Assembly: GCA_012960535.1 (NCBI GenBank)
Contig: DUBB01000002.1
Coordinates: 1 to 64,000, forward strand
Length of the DNA: 64,000 bases
Source: Gammaproteobacteria bacterium
GTDB lineage: Bacteria > Pseudomonadota > Gammaproteobacteria > Pseudomonadales > Azotimanducaceae
Direction: 5' to 3'
Below the pieces are notes generated by a model. That model did not search any database. It saw only the letters and a program-made list of their open reading frames with translations, and was not told the DNA's origin. This document shows positions 51,690-60,213 of this stretch, piece by piece. Numbering within the stretch: the stretch's first letter is position 1; each line of letters starts with the position of its first letter. The translations under genes were made by a program, and so were the position numbers.

Positions 51690-53843
51690 TCAGGCTACTT
51701 CCTCAGGGACATATCTTACGTTGACTGGAATCGCACTCATGCGCGGCATTCCGGATATTTTGTCGAAAGTTCTATCGTCGTCAACCAGGCGGTTTGTGCT
51801 GGCCCCTTTGTTCCTGACATCTCCAAAATTGTCCGGAATATCGCCCCAGGCGTGTGCCATGGAAATAACACCCGATTTCACATCTTTAGCGCCTTCAACG
51901 ACGCCAACCAGGGAACCCGCAGCTGCCTGAACTTCTATCAGGTCGCCCGAGTTCAGGCCCAGGGATTCAAGATCTTCAGGATTCATATAAGCAGGATTAG
52001 TTGTGCCTTTTTTCTGTAGTGGTTCGAGTTGCTGCCCGGATGAATTAAAAACGTGTTTCAATCGTCGGCTGATCAGAAGGTGAGTGTATTCCTGTCCGGC
52101 ATCCATGATTTTTCCGGTTTGCCAATAGGTTTCCCTGGCTACTTCGGCCAGTTGTTCGGAAATTCCCTCGGGCATTAACTGTAACAATGCTCCGTGGTCT
52201 TCCCGGCCAGGTTCAACAATGACCTGAACTTCATCAAAAATAGCCCCTTTGCCCTTGCTGGCAATTTCTTTTAAAGGGATTCGAGACCCGGGCGTTAACA
52301 TTTCAAGGACTTCGTATTTGCTGGGTCGGCGTTCTGTAGATAATTGTCCGCCGGCAAGGTCCATCGGAATCCCTGAGCGATTCGAAAGTTCCCAATAAAT
52401 TTCCCACTCTTCTCGACTCTGGTCATTTTTCGGCAGGATTGCACGGGTATAGTGGGAGTAGGGCTGGTCATACCAGGTATCGGTGAGCATGGTAATATCG
52501 TCCCGTTCCAGGCTCAGAGTCGGGGCAATAATATAATCGGCAACTTTTGCAGTAGCTGATTTATAGAGATCGACACAAACCAGAAGATCTAACTTTTCCA
52601 TTGCTCGTTTGGTTTTGTCCTGATCCGGGAATGCCACCATGGGGTTACCCCCGAGGCAGATCAGGGCTTTTATCTGGCCTTCCCCCTCCATAAGGATTTC
52701 ATCGTTTAACGTTGCTGTTGGCATTTCTCCTATGATTTGTCCCAGGTCGCGAACACGCGCTTTCGGGCCATGGTGAAAAGCAGGTTGAGCACCCTTAACT
52801 TCTGCACGTCTTGGTCTAGGTGGTTGGAGTAAGCCCGGGTTGGGCACCCTTTCGCCCATTTTATTAACCCTGCCGCAGATATAATTCAGGCATAACACCA
52901 GATGTTCGGTAAGAATCGCTCGCGGTGCCATATTGGGACCTGTGCCTGTGACTGCAACGCCTCTTTTTGCTGTTGCAAATATTCGCGCGGCATTGATCAC
53001 ATCGTCCACGGCAATATCACACCTGGCTGCTGCGTATTCAGGGGTAAAGGGCGCAACTAACTGCCTGAGCTGCTCTATGTCCTGGAGGTAATGGGAACAA
53101 AATGTCTGGTCGTACAGTTCTTCTTTGAATATAAAATTAATGAATGCAGCCAGTAGTGTCGGGTCCTCGGCAGGATTAATCTGTAGATACAGTGTGGCTC
53201 GATTCGCCACCTCCGTTTTCCGCGGGTCAATGACAATGACCTTCATACCCTTTTTCATTTCTGCCCTTAATCTGGCGTAAGGGCTAAAAGGCGGCGGTCC
53301 ACCAAAGGGCGTGTACTGAGAAACCACAGGATTGTTGCCGATCATCATGCACACATCGGCATCTGTGAATGCGTGTGTGCCACCGCCCCAGGTGCCGAAT
53401 TGAGAAGCAGCGATACGCCTTGCAGGTTGATCGATAGTGACCGATGTATAATACGAGGTTGAGCCCACACTGGCATGCCAGGCTTTGGCCAGATGTAAGG
53501 CTGCAGAATTCTGATAGCCGTAGGAGCCTATATAGGTTGCCACAGATCTAGGTCCATACTGATCGATAAGGTGGTTAATTTTTTTAGCGATTTCGTCCAT
53601 TGCATCATCAATGTCAATGACAGCGAATTCACCATCAGGCTGACGCTTGAGGGTATTTCGGACACGCTTGGGAGTCGCGTACTGAGCGGGTAGTTGCCTG
53701 CCTTTGATGCAAGTGTAACCGCCATAAATCGGGTCATCAGTATCACCCCTGACAGCCACAGGTACATCGCCCTCCACATCAACTTCGATTGCGCAGTAGG
53801 CGTGGCAGAAACGGCAGAATGTCTTATGAGTCTCGATGGTCAT
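51690..53843 (-). CDS. Molybdopterin-dependent oxidoreductase (DMSO reductase/formate dehydrogenase family)
   Basis: 717 residues with an N-terminal [4Fe-4S] site CRFCHAYC...GYTCIKG (residues 10, 13, 17 and about 45), bis-MGD domains, and a C-terminal dinucleotide-binding segment from about residue 600 (PAYMNPEDLESLGLNSGDLIEV). No Cys, Sec or Ser ligand can be named with confidence. First gene of the eight-gene operon. Could hydroxylate or reduce the cluster substrate. A separate electron-transfer subunit is not seen. Confidence 0.88.
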   Translation of the reverse strand: MTIETHKTFCRFCHAYCAIEVDVEGDVPVAVRGDTDDPIYGGYTCIKGRQLPAQYATPKRVRNTLKRQPDGEFAVIDIDDAMDEIAKKINHLIDQYGPRSVATYIGSYGYQNSAALHLAKAWHASVGSTSYYTSVTIDQPARRIAASQFGTWGGGTHAFTDADVCMMIGNNPVVSQYTPFGGPPPFSPYARLRAEMKKGMKVIVIDPRKTEVANRATLYLQINPAEDPTLLAAFINFIFKEELYDQTFCSHYLQDIEQLRQLVAPFTPEYAAARCDIAVDDVINAARIFATAKRGVAVTGTGPNMAPRAILTEHLVLCLNYICGRVNKMGERVPNPGLLQPPRPRRAEVKGAQPAFHHGPKARVRDLGQIIGEMPTATLNDEILMEGEGQIKALICLGGNPMVAFPDQDKTKRAMEKLDLLVCVDLYKSATAKVADYIIAPTLSLERDDITMLTDTWYDQPYSHYTRAILPKNDQSREEWEIYWELSNRSGIPMDLAGGQLSTERRPSKYEVLEMLTPGSRIPLKEIASKGKGAIFDEVQVIVEPGREDHGALLQLMPEGISEQLAEVARETYWQTGKIMDAGQEYTHLLISRRLKHVFNSSGQQLEPLQKKGTTNPAYMNPEDLESLGLNSGDLIEVQAAAGSLVGVVEGAKDVKSGVISMAHAWGDIPDNFGDVRNKGASTNRLVDDDRTFDKISGMPRMSAIPVNVRYVPEEVA

Positions 53844-54448
53844 ATTTATTTTCCATTGCCAGAGGTGATTTAATTCCAGCCAGTGGTTCTGTAGTTCGGG
53901 TCCTGCTTGACTGCCTCAGTATAAATTGCCTGCGAAAATAAGTGCAGCCTGCTGGTGAAGCATGACTTGGGTTGAAATCCAGATACATCATTTTTTATTT
54001 AAGTTTAGTTTTTAGATTTAATTCCCAAGTTAAGTTATGCATGTTTATGGCTTAAGCTTAAAAACAATCATAATTGATTGTTTAATGTATCAGGTCTTTA
54101 GCTATTTAGGGAGGTCTGGTCGAAAAACATTGCCTGCAATTTCTGGTGTCTTTGGTCTATTTTGAACTGCCCGGTATTGTTAGAAATAAACGTCGCCTTG
54201 GCAGTGGGTTCAGAAAAGTTTAACAGTGACATTGCTAAAGGACATGATACTCCCAGGGTCAGGATGATAAAGTAACTGCGAATTCAGCTCTATTGGGATG
54301 CGATTCAAGCTGACATGGACATTGCCGGATCGACGGCCTGGGTATCAAGACAGTCGCTCAGGCTCCTGGATCGTGGCTAAAGCTGTTCCGAGCAGGCGGT
54401 ATACGGACGCTGGGAATTCGGTATTAACTGGACCTTACGGGAGGACCC
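53844..54448. other. Long divergent intergenic region
   Basis: Between the Mo oxidoreductase operon (minus) and the rhodanese gene (plus). The left half is AT-rich and holds a perfect TTAAGCTTAA at 54052-54061 and the adjacent inverted repeat described separately. The right half has a 34-codon frame around 54277-54382 with no initiation site and no known match. No RNA gene was recognised. Confidence 0.5.
54062..54083. promoter_or_regulatory. 22-bp inverted repeat, cluster operator copy 2
   Basis: AAACAATCA and TGATTGTTT are perfect nine-base arms around a four-base centre. Position and length match copy 1 and share AAACnnTCA/TGAnnGTTT. It is 219 bases from the Mo oxidoreductase start and 366 from the rhodanese start, so it controls the former more plausibly. 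Confidence 0.62.
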
Positions 54449-56029
54449 ATGGATAAAATTTTACCTTTAGATCTCAGACGCTTGCTCCAGGACGAGGATG
54501 AACTCGCGCTGATAGACGTGCGTGAACAAGGAAGGTTTTCGGAAGCGCACCTGTTGTTTGCGGTCTGTATTCCGCTAAGTCACCTCGAACTGCTGGTTGC
54601 CGACAGGGTACCGCGCAAGGACACTCGCATGGTGATTGTCGACGATTCAGCCGTGGACGATTTCGGCAGTCGGGCCATTGGTCGCCTGACCGATCTCGGA
54701 TACACCAACGTCGCTTTGCTGGAGGGTGGCGTGGAGGCTTGGCAATCAGCGAATCTGGAACTCTTCTCTGGTGTCAATGTTCCGAGCAAGGCGTTCGGTG
54801 AGTTCGTTGAGCACCATTACGATACACCGCGTCTGGCTGCTGCCGAAGTGAAAGCAATGCTTGATGAAGGCATCGATATGGTAATTGTCGATTCTCGACC
54901 GTTTGAAGAGTACCACCGCATGAACATCCCTTCTGCCACCGATATGCCCGGTGCGGAACTGGCCTATCGCATTCATGATGTTGCGCCTGATCCGGAAACC
55001 TTCGTAGTGGTGAACTGTGCCGGCAGGACGCGTTCAATCATCGGTGCGCAAAGCTTGATCAATGCGGGCATTGCCAATAAGGTCGCCGCACTGAAGGACG
55101 GCACTATGGGCTGGCATCTGGCCGGCTACGAGTTGGAGCACGGTTCCACGCGGGAGGCGGCAAAGCCAAGCGGCTCGGGCATGGGCAAAGCGCTGGCTGC
55201 TGCAGACAGAGTGGCGACGCGTTTCGGTGTGCCCAAGATAACACCGGACGCAGTCGAGCGATGGCTGCAGGATGTAAAACGGACAACCTATCTGCTCGAT
55301 GTTCGTTCACCGGCAGAATACCTTAGCGGTCATCTGCCAGGCTATCGTAACGCGCCAGGCGGTCAGCTGGTGCAGGCGACTGATGAGTACGTTGCCGTGA
55401 AGAACGCCTGCCTTGTGCTGGCCGATGACGTTGGTGTGCGTGCTGTCATGACAGCCTCCTGGCTCATTCAGATGGGCTGGCAGAACGTATGCGTGCTCGA
55501 AGGTGGCACGGGTTCTGGCAGGTTGGAATCCGGCAGCCGTCAACCAGAAGTGCTGGGCGATATCGGTGTGGCAAATATCACCACTGACGCGCTCGCAGCT
55601 ACCCTCGAAGATGTCACCGTTATCGACCTTGGGCTGAGTAATGACTATGAGCAGCACCACATTCCGGGGGCCATATGGTGTGTGCGAGCGCGTCTGCACG
55701 AGGCTATATCCAGTCTTTCGAAACCCAGACGCATTGTGCTTACATCAACAGACGACCTGTTAGCCAGAATGGCACTGAAAGAGGCTCGGGCATTGGATGA
55801 TGCCCTGGATGTACAAGCTCTTATTGGAGGAACGGAGCGCTGGCTTGCACAGGATCGTGCCACAGAGTCGGGCCTGGCCCACATCATAGGTGAGATTGAC
55901 GACGTCTGGTATAAACCTTATGAGCATCGAGGTGCTCAGGAGAAATTCATGCGTGATTATCTCAGTTGGGAAGTCGCGCTTGTTGAGCAGATCGAACGTG
56001 ATGCGACAACCCAGTTTCGTACTTTCTGA
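54449..56029 (+). CDS. Multidomain rhodanese-like protein (four domains)
   Basis: 526 residues made of four consecutive rhodanese-like domains (about 1-110, 130-230, 255-365, 375-475). Only the second has the active-site Cys loop (VVVNCAGRTRS). The others have Asp or Thr/Ser in the equivalent loop (VIVDDSAVDD, VLADDVGVRA, VLTSTDDLLA), so they are probably structural or binding domains. ATG preceded by GGGAGG. G+C looks higher than in its neighbours by eye. Likely moves sulfane sulfur; the thiol-dioxygenase-like cupin gene follows. Confidence 0.9.
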   Translation: MDKILPLDLRRLLQDEDELALIDVREQGRFSEAHLLFAVCIPLSHLELLVADRVPRKDTRMVIVDDSAVDDFGSRAIGRLTDLGYTNVALLEGGVEAWQSANLELFSGVNVPSKAFGEFVEHHYDTPRLAAAEVKAMLDEGIDMVIVDSRPFEEYHRMNIPSATDMPGAELAYRIHDVAPDPETFVVVNCAGRTRSIIGAQSLINAGIANKVAALKDGTMGWHLAGYELEHGSTREAAKPSGSGMGKALAAADRVATRFGVPKITPDAVERWLQDVKRTTYLLDVRSPAEYLSGHLPGYRNAPGGQLVQATDEYVAVKNACLVLADDVGVRAVMTASWLIQMGWQNVCVLEGGTGSGRLESGSRQPEVLGDIGVANITTDALAATLEDVTVIDLGLSNDYEQHHIPGAIWCVRARLHEAISSLSKPRRIVLTSTDDLLARMALKEARALDDALDVQALIGGTERWLAQDRATESGLAHIIGEIDDVWYKPYEHRGAQEKFMRDYLSWEVALVEQIERDATTQFRTF

Positions 56030-56106
56030 CTGGAATCTGGATTTGCTGGATTTTCTGGCTTTGCCTGCATTTGCGATGCGCTGCCTCAAGCTGCATAATT
56101 CGTGGC

Positions 56107-56147
56107 TTTAATGTGGAGCGTTTAATATGGAGCTTTTAATATGAGCT
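56107..56147 (+). repeat. 14-bp tandem repeat spanning the cupin start codon
   Basis: Three units start at 56107, 56121 and 56135 (TTTAATGTGGAGCG, TTTAATATGGAGCT, TTTAATATGAGCT). The third holds the ATG of the cupin gene. Earlier ATGs at 56111 and 56127 open mini-ORFs of four and five codons; the second ends in a TGA overlapping the cupin ATG. The GGAG of unit two can act as its ribosome-binding site. Confidence 0.7.
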
Positions 56148-56680
56148 ATTCGTTAGATGATTTCTGTGACCAAACCCGTGCAATTCTGCTGCAAAACGAT
56201 GATCATGATGGAAGAGAAAGCGTCAGACAGAAACTCGAGTTACTGTTGAACGACCCCACTTTCTGCTCGACTTATGTAGGCCCTGATTGCGACCCTGGCG
56301 TGAACCAGATTTTTGAGGATTCGAATCTCAAGTTCTGCGTGCTGACTTACAATATGGCTGAGTCGCGTACATCGCCCCCGCATGACCATGGTGGCTCGTG
56401 GGCTGTCTATGGACAGGCAGTCAAATACACAGATATGACCATCTGGTCTGTGGCTGACAATGACGATGACAAGATCGAGCCAGTTAGGCGGTTTCGTCTG
56501 GAGCCGGGACAGGCAGGGCTATTCGATGCAGGAGAGATCCATTCAATTCAGTACCCTGACAATGCAAAATTTGTTCGCGTCACGGGTGTAGATATGAGTA
56601 CGGAGTCTCGGCGAGTATTCGATCCAGAAAAGGGGACTATGCGAAAGATAGAACACGTTGGCACTGGCAATGTTCGCTGA
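56141..56680 (+). CDS. Cupin protein, cysteine-dioxygenase-like
   Basis: 179-residue thiol-dioxygenase-like cupin. The first cupin motif is PPHDHGGSWAVYGQ (His-x-His) and the second is in GEIHSIQYPDN. The N-terminal helices and overall size are as in cysteine or 3-mercaptopropionate dioxygenases. Pairing with the rhodanese gene suggests sulfur-compound metabolism (cysteine, sulfinates, persulfides). Its ATG lies in the last of three 14-bp repeats. Convergent with the next gene across a 13-bp repeat array. Confidence 0.8.
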   Translation: MSYSLDDFCDQTRAILLQNDDHDGRESVRQKLELLLNDPTFCSTYVGPDCDPGVNQIFEDSNLKFCVLTYNMAESRTSPPHDHGGSWAVYGQAVKYTDMTIWSVADNDDDKIEPVRRFRLEPGQAGLFDAGEIHSIQYPDNAKFVRVTGVDMSTESRRVFDPEKGTMRKIEHVGTGNVR

Positions 56681-56703
56681 CTGGTAATTCAGTCAGGTTG
56701 CAG

Positions 56704-56898
56704 GGTTTCTCTGCCCAATTTCTCTGCCCAGTTTCTTCGCTCAGTTTCTCTGCCCAGTTTCTTCGCTCAGTTTCTCTGCCTAGTTTCTCTGCCTAGTTTC
56801 TTTGCCTAGTTTCTTTGCCCAGTGTCTTTGCACCGTGTCTTTGCACCGTGTCTTTGCACCGTGTCTTTGCTCAGTCTCTTTGCTTAGTATCTTCGTTC
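56704..56898. repeat. 13-bp tandem repeat array, 15 copies
   Basis: Fifteen consecutive 13-bp units (type AGTTTCTCTGCCC) run with no insertion or deletion for 195 bases between two convergent genes. Variants change in blocks from left to right: TTCTCTGCCC, TTCTTCGCTC, TTCTCTGCCT, TTCTTTGCCT, GTCTTTGCAC. The top strand is strongly pyrimidine-rich. It could be a boundary or transcription-terminating element; nothing here shows translation. It is not a CRISPR because there are no unique spacers. Confidence 0.92.
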
Positions 56899-56929
56899 CA
56901 ATTATCAAGCGCTTGATTTATGCGCCGGG

Positions 56930-57292
56930 TCAAGCCATCTGGGCGGTGAACGTATTTAAGTCAAAATAGTCCCGCCAGTGTATGATTTTATTGTCTTTGA
57001 TCTCGAAAGTACCCATGACTGGAAGGGATAACGGTTTGCCGTTAGCCAGGGTGAAATTATCGATTCTTTCAGTGAGTACCACGTTTCCGTTACTGGCGAT
57101 GTTCACCATGATCCAGTCGACAGCCTGTGGTTGCATAGCGGTAATCATTGCTGTAGCAGCAGCTTTACCTTCAATTTTTTCCATGGGAATGTTGTGGTAT
57201 ACCACGTTCTCGTGCAGTGCCTCTGACACTGCCTGCCAGTCCATACGGTTCCAGTTGTTAATAAAGTCTGTAACGATCTGTTCTGGTGACAT
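56930..57292 (-). CDS. Limonene-1,2-epoxide hydrolase-like protein
   Basis: 120 residues of the LEH branch of the NTF2 fold. The signature VVLTERIDNFTLANGKPLSLPVMGTFEIKD, then KIIHWRDYFD with the Arg and Asp used in epoxide opening. Also seen is the first Asp in TERID. Length matches LEH. It implies an epoxide intermediate, plausibly made by the neighbouring oxygenases. Last gene of the operon that starts at 60198. Confidence 0.85.
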   Translation of the reverse strand: MSPEQIVTDFINNWNRMDWQAVSEALHENVVYHNIPMEKIEGKAAATAMITAMQPQAVDWIMVNIASNGNVVLTERIDNFTLANGKPLSLPVMGTFEIKDNKIIHWRDYFDLNTFTAQMA

Positions 57293-57354
57293 AGCTGATT
57301 TTCCTGTGATATATGAATAATGTGGGTGTTACGACTTGCTTTACCTATCTGTAC

Positions 57355-57753
57355 CTATCTGCGTTTTTGCCACCAATTAGCGATGTCTATGGGATAGAGT
57401 ATCTGCGCACGGTGCATTTGCTCGTCCATATCAGCAGTTAGAGGGGCATCAACGGTTGGATTAAGTGGGTTAGCATCTGAAACCGGGTCCAGATATTCGA
57501 GCCGTATGGATTTTATAACAGAGCCAAAATCATGGCCTTCATGATGATCTGAATTCTGGTGCTGGTAGAAGGCCCATTTGTCAGAAAAGGAAAGAAGGCA
57601 ATAGTAAAAATTCTCCTGCTGGCCTTTATAGTATTCATAGCGTAACACGCCCAGTTCTTCCTTCAGGGTGCGTTCTACCATGTCTGCCATGATCTCCTCG
57701 AAGGTGGCTTCCTGACCCACTTTTATTTCTATATGCGCTAATAGTGTTGCCAT
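57355..57753 (-). CDS. Antibiotic biosynthesis monooxygenase (ABM)-fold protein
   Basis: 132 residues. The N-terminal ferredoxin-like half (LLAHIEIKVGQEATFEEIMADM, LRYEYYKGQQENFYYCLLSFSDKWAFYQHQNSDHHEG) is ABM-like, as found in quinol monooxygenases and small isomerases or decarboxylases. The C-terminal tail after residue 95 is longer than usual. Gap of 62 bases to the LEH-like gene on the same strand. Confidence 0.77.
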   Translation of the reverse strand: MATLLAHIEIKVGQEATFEEIMADMVERTLKEELGVLRYEYYKGQQENFYYCLLSFSDKWAFYQHQNSDHHEGHDFGSVIKSIRLEYLDPVSDANPLNPTVDAPLTADMDEQMHRAQILYPIDIANWWQKRR

Positions 57754-57814
57754 TTTTTTGCGTTCCCTTGATGAGGTTCCTGCGCCAAGCCGTCTTTACT
57801 TGGAAGGTGGATGA

Positions 57815-58564
57815 CTACTGAGGAAGCCGTCCCATGTGCTGCCCTCCTGATACATCAATTAGCTGACCTGTTATGAAGGGTGATTTCTCATCGTCAGCCA
57901 ACCAGAGGGCAGTTTCGGCTATATCATTTGGATTACCCATTCTTGCCAGAGGAATATGTGGAATAAATCGTTTATTGGTAGCATCATCCTGGAACATGGC
58001 ATCTGTCATGTCAGTATGGATGAGGCCCGCTGCAATAGAATTAAAGCGAATTTTCTGAGCACCATATTCAACCGCTGCGACACGAATCGCAAAATCAATG
58101 CCTGATCTGGCAGCGGCGTAAACAGCCAGGGCAGGGCCTGGCAGGCGCGCGGTCAGAGACGAAATGGTCATGACTGAACCGCCAGTGTCCATGTGCTCGG
58201 CTGCATAGCGCATGAACAGCAGTGCCCCGGTAAAACTAACGTCAAGAGTAGGTTGAATTAATTCTTTGGTTAACATGGAAATCGGCGCTGCCGCCAGGCC
58301 TCCGGCAGAATTAACGGCGATATCAACGCTGCCGGTTTCAGCATGGGCGGTTTCGAATAGCTTTTTTATCTGGGACTCATCACTTATATCGCAGGCAACT
58401 GCCACACCTCCCAGTTCACTTGCCAGTTCTCTTAAAGGTTCGATTCGTCGACCTGAAACCACAACAGTGCAGCCATTTTCCGCAAGCTTGCGAGCGATGG
58501 CTACACCAAAATTATTGGTTCCGGAGGCACCGATTACAACGGCCGTTTTTCCTTTGAGACTCAT
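57815..58564 (-). CDS. SDR-family protein with Arg in place of the catalytic Lys
   Basis: 249 residues with NAD(P) motif GASGTNNFGVAIA, NSAGG, Ser in MTISSLTARL and Tyr in LAVYAAARSGID. The YxxxK Lys is Arg here, read directly from AGA at that codon, so the activity may be altered or lost. C-terminus LIDVSGGQHMGRLPQ is family-like. Part of the operon from 60198, between Rieske and ABM genes. Confidence 0.85.
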   Translation of the reverse strand: MSLKGKTAVVIGASGTNNFGVAIARKLAENGCTVVVSGRRIEPLRELASELGGVAVACDISDESQIKKLFETAHAETGSVDIAVNSAGGLAAAPISMLTKELIQPTLDVSFTGALLFMRYAAEHMDTGGSVMTISSLTARLPGPALAVYAAARSGIDFAIRVAAVEYGAQKIRFNSIAAGLIHTDMTDAMFQDDATNKRFIPHIPLARMGNPNDIAETALWLADDEKSPFITGQLIDVSGGQHMGRLPQ

Positions 58565-58608
58565 CGATGTTCCCTTTCTAATTTGTCCTGGTAAGCGTCC
58601 TGGTAAAG

Positions 58609-59958
58609 CTATTCTTCCTGGCTGACGTATTGATTAAGGAGGTGATGAAAGTGGCGAATCTTGGTTTCCTGATATCTGGAGAAGACCACTTCTTTGTTCT
58701 GAGCAGCTTCCAGGCCAATCTGAACGTTTGGCAGGTTCATGGAATCCTGATTAAACACTCTGGCTAACATGCCGAGTTCTTCAGCATCAGTCCAGTCCTG
58801 TTCTTCGGTCAGCCAGTGCGTTTTTGCCGGAGTCGGTCGTTCCCCTTTAAAAGGGGCTAGAAAGTAGACTTCCATGATGCTTTTTCTGTGATCGTCCTGA
58901 TAAGGCCTGAATCGATACTGGATTCGATTAAACGGTGACCAGGGGTGGAAATTGGGGAATACAGTGTAATAGATACTATCGACCAGTTCCGCATCTGATA
59001 CTTCCCTGCCGGTGAGGTCGCTGGCTGTTTGTCGAGACCCGGAAGCGGAAGTAGCACGAGCGGTCATATCAGCTGGGATCTCAACAATAGGCGGTCCATC
59101 CATTCTTCTATCAGACATGGCATCAAACATGGCCTGTTCATCAGGCGTGAAGCTAAGGTGCGGGCTGGGCGTGCCGTTGGGTGTTACTGCTCTGGATATA
59201 TTACCCCAGACATCGTATTGGGAGTTTTCATCACCTATGCCTGGCAGCATTTGCGGGTGCGTCATAATGACATGATAAGCTTCCATGAAGGCCTCTTGCA
59301 CTACCTTCCAGTTGGTCGCCATGATTTTGGCAACATGCGCCTGAATATAGCAGTTCTCGGGTTGCCAGATTTTGAAGTGTTCTGGTAGCACACCGAGGAA
59401 GTCGGTTAATGGCTCAGCATTCTCATCCATATTGATAAAAACCCAACCACCCCAGGTGCCCACCTGGGCTGAGGGGAGGCCAAATTCGTCATCTTTGATA
59501 TCCGGGAAATCCCACCTCGATGGAATATGTTTCAAACTGCCATCTATATTCCAAGTGAAGCCGTGGAATGGGCACGTGAACTGCAAAACCCGACCATCTC
59601 TATCTCTTAAACGCCTGCCTCGGTGTAAACAGGCGTTATGGTGTGCCTTGATGCCTTCTTCTGTCCTGATGACGATAATCGAATATTTACCGATTTCATA
59701 AATGACATGGTCTCCTACCCGAGGAATTTCTTCCTCTCTACAAGCCATCTGCCAGACCTTTGGCCATAGCCTGGTCATTTCAAGGTCGTGAAATTCTCTT
59801 GTGGTAAATTGGGACACAGGTACTCTGGTGGTTGGCAGGTCTATGGGGTTCACCATTTTCAGTACATCTGGTGCTGGAACTTTGTCGCTGGCTATCAGGT
59901 CCTGGTAGCTGATGCCGGATGAGTGCGCGGTAATCTCAAGACTGTCGTCAGTTCCCAT
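58609..59958 (-). CDS. Rieske non-haem iron oxygenase, alpha subunit (second)
   Basis: 449 residues. Rieske site CLHRGRRLRDRDG and CPFHGFTW (around residues 112 and 132), iron site EAFMEAYHVIMTHPQ (His-x4-His). Only distantly similar to the Rieske protein at 42.5 kb. It is followed by SDR, ABM and LEH-like genes and preceded 12 bases upstream by a conserved-looking 75-residue gene. Partner ferredoxin and reductase are not in the window. Confidence 0.93.
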   Translation of the reverse strand: MGTDDSLEITAHSSGISYQDLIASDKVPAPDVLKMVNPIDLPTTRVPVSQFTTREFHDLEMTRLWPKVWQMACREEEIPRVGDHVIYEIGKYSIIVIRTEEGIKAHHNACLHRGRRLRDRDGRVLQFTCPFHGFTWNIDGSLKHIPSRWDFPDIKDDEFGLPSAQVGTWGGWVFINMDENAEPLTDFLGVLPEHFKIWQPENCYIQAHVAKIMATNWKVVQEAFMEAYHVIMTHPQMLPGIGDENSQYDVWGNISRAVTPNGTPSPHLSFTPDEQAMFDAMSDRRMDGPPIVEIPADMTARATSASGSRQTASDLTGREVSDAELVDSIYYTVFPNFHPWSPFNRIQYRFRPYQDDHRKSIMEVYFLAPFKGERPTPAKTHWLTEEQDWTDAEELGMLARVFNQDSMNLPNVQIGLEAAQNKEVVFSRYQETKIRHFHHLLNQYVSQEE

Positions 59959-59970
59959 TTTCAGATCCTC

Positions 59971-60198
59971 CTATTTCTTATTCTTGATCAGTGCCTGGGC
60001 ATGACGATTGGCCATGGGATCGGTTTGTTTACCGCCTAGCCAGCCAAGTAGATGCAGATCGGCGTGGGTTAATTCTCCTGATTCATAGCTGCCATCCGCC
60101 TGAAAAAGTCCCACCTTGCCATTTTCAGTGACTTTGATCAGGCCATCAGGCTGTAGTTCATAAATACCGCCGGTTAACGCATGTTTGAGACTGGGCAT
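59971..60198 (-). CDS. Small protein of unknown function, Rieske-linked
   Basis: 75 residues (MPSLKHALTGGIYELQPDGL...). It has a beta-rich start and a basic tail (MANRHAQALIKNKK), no signal peptide, no Cys, no known motif. GAGAATA is the only weak ribosome-binding site. It is the first gene of the operon with the Rieske oxygenase 12 bases downstream, so it may be an accessory or ring-binding protein. Its start is 16 bases from the operator copy 3. Confidence 0.65.
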   Translation of the reverse strand: MPSLKHALTGGIYELQPDGLIKVTENGKVGLFQADGSYESGELTHADLHLLGWLGGKQTDPMANRHAQALIKNKK

Positions 60199-60213
60199 GG
60201 TATTCTCCTGATA

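Noticed and set aside
51690-53843. Selenocysteine in the molybdopterin oxidoreductase
   Set aside because: The frame has no internal TGA and the Sec-region motif of formate dehydrogenase H is not seen.
54277-54382. Open frame resembling a degraded gene in the region before the rhodanese gene
   Set aside because: Only 34 codons, no start site and no family resemblance that I could name.
56704-56898. CRISPR array
   Set aside because: Units are contiguous 13-bp tandem copies without spacers and no cas genes are near.
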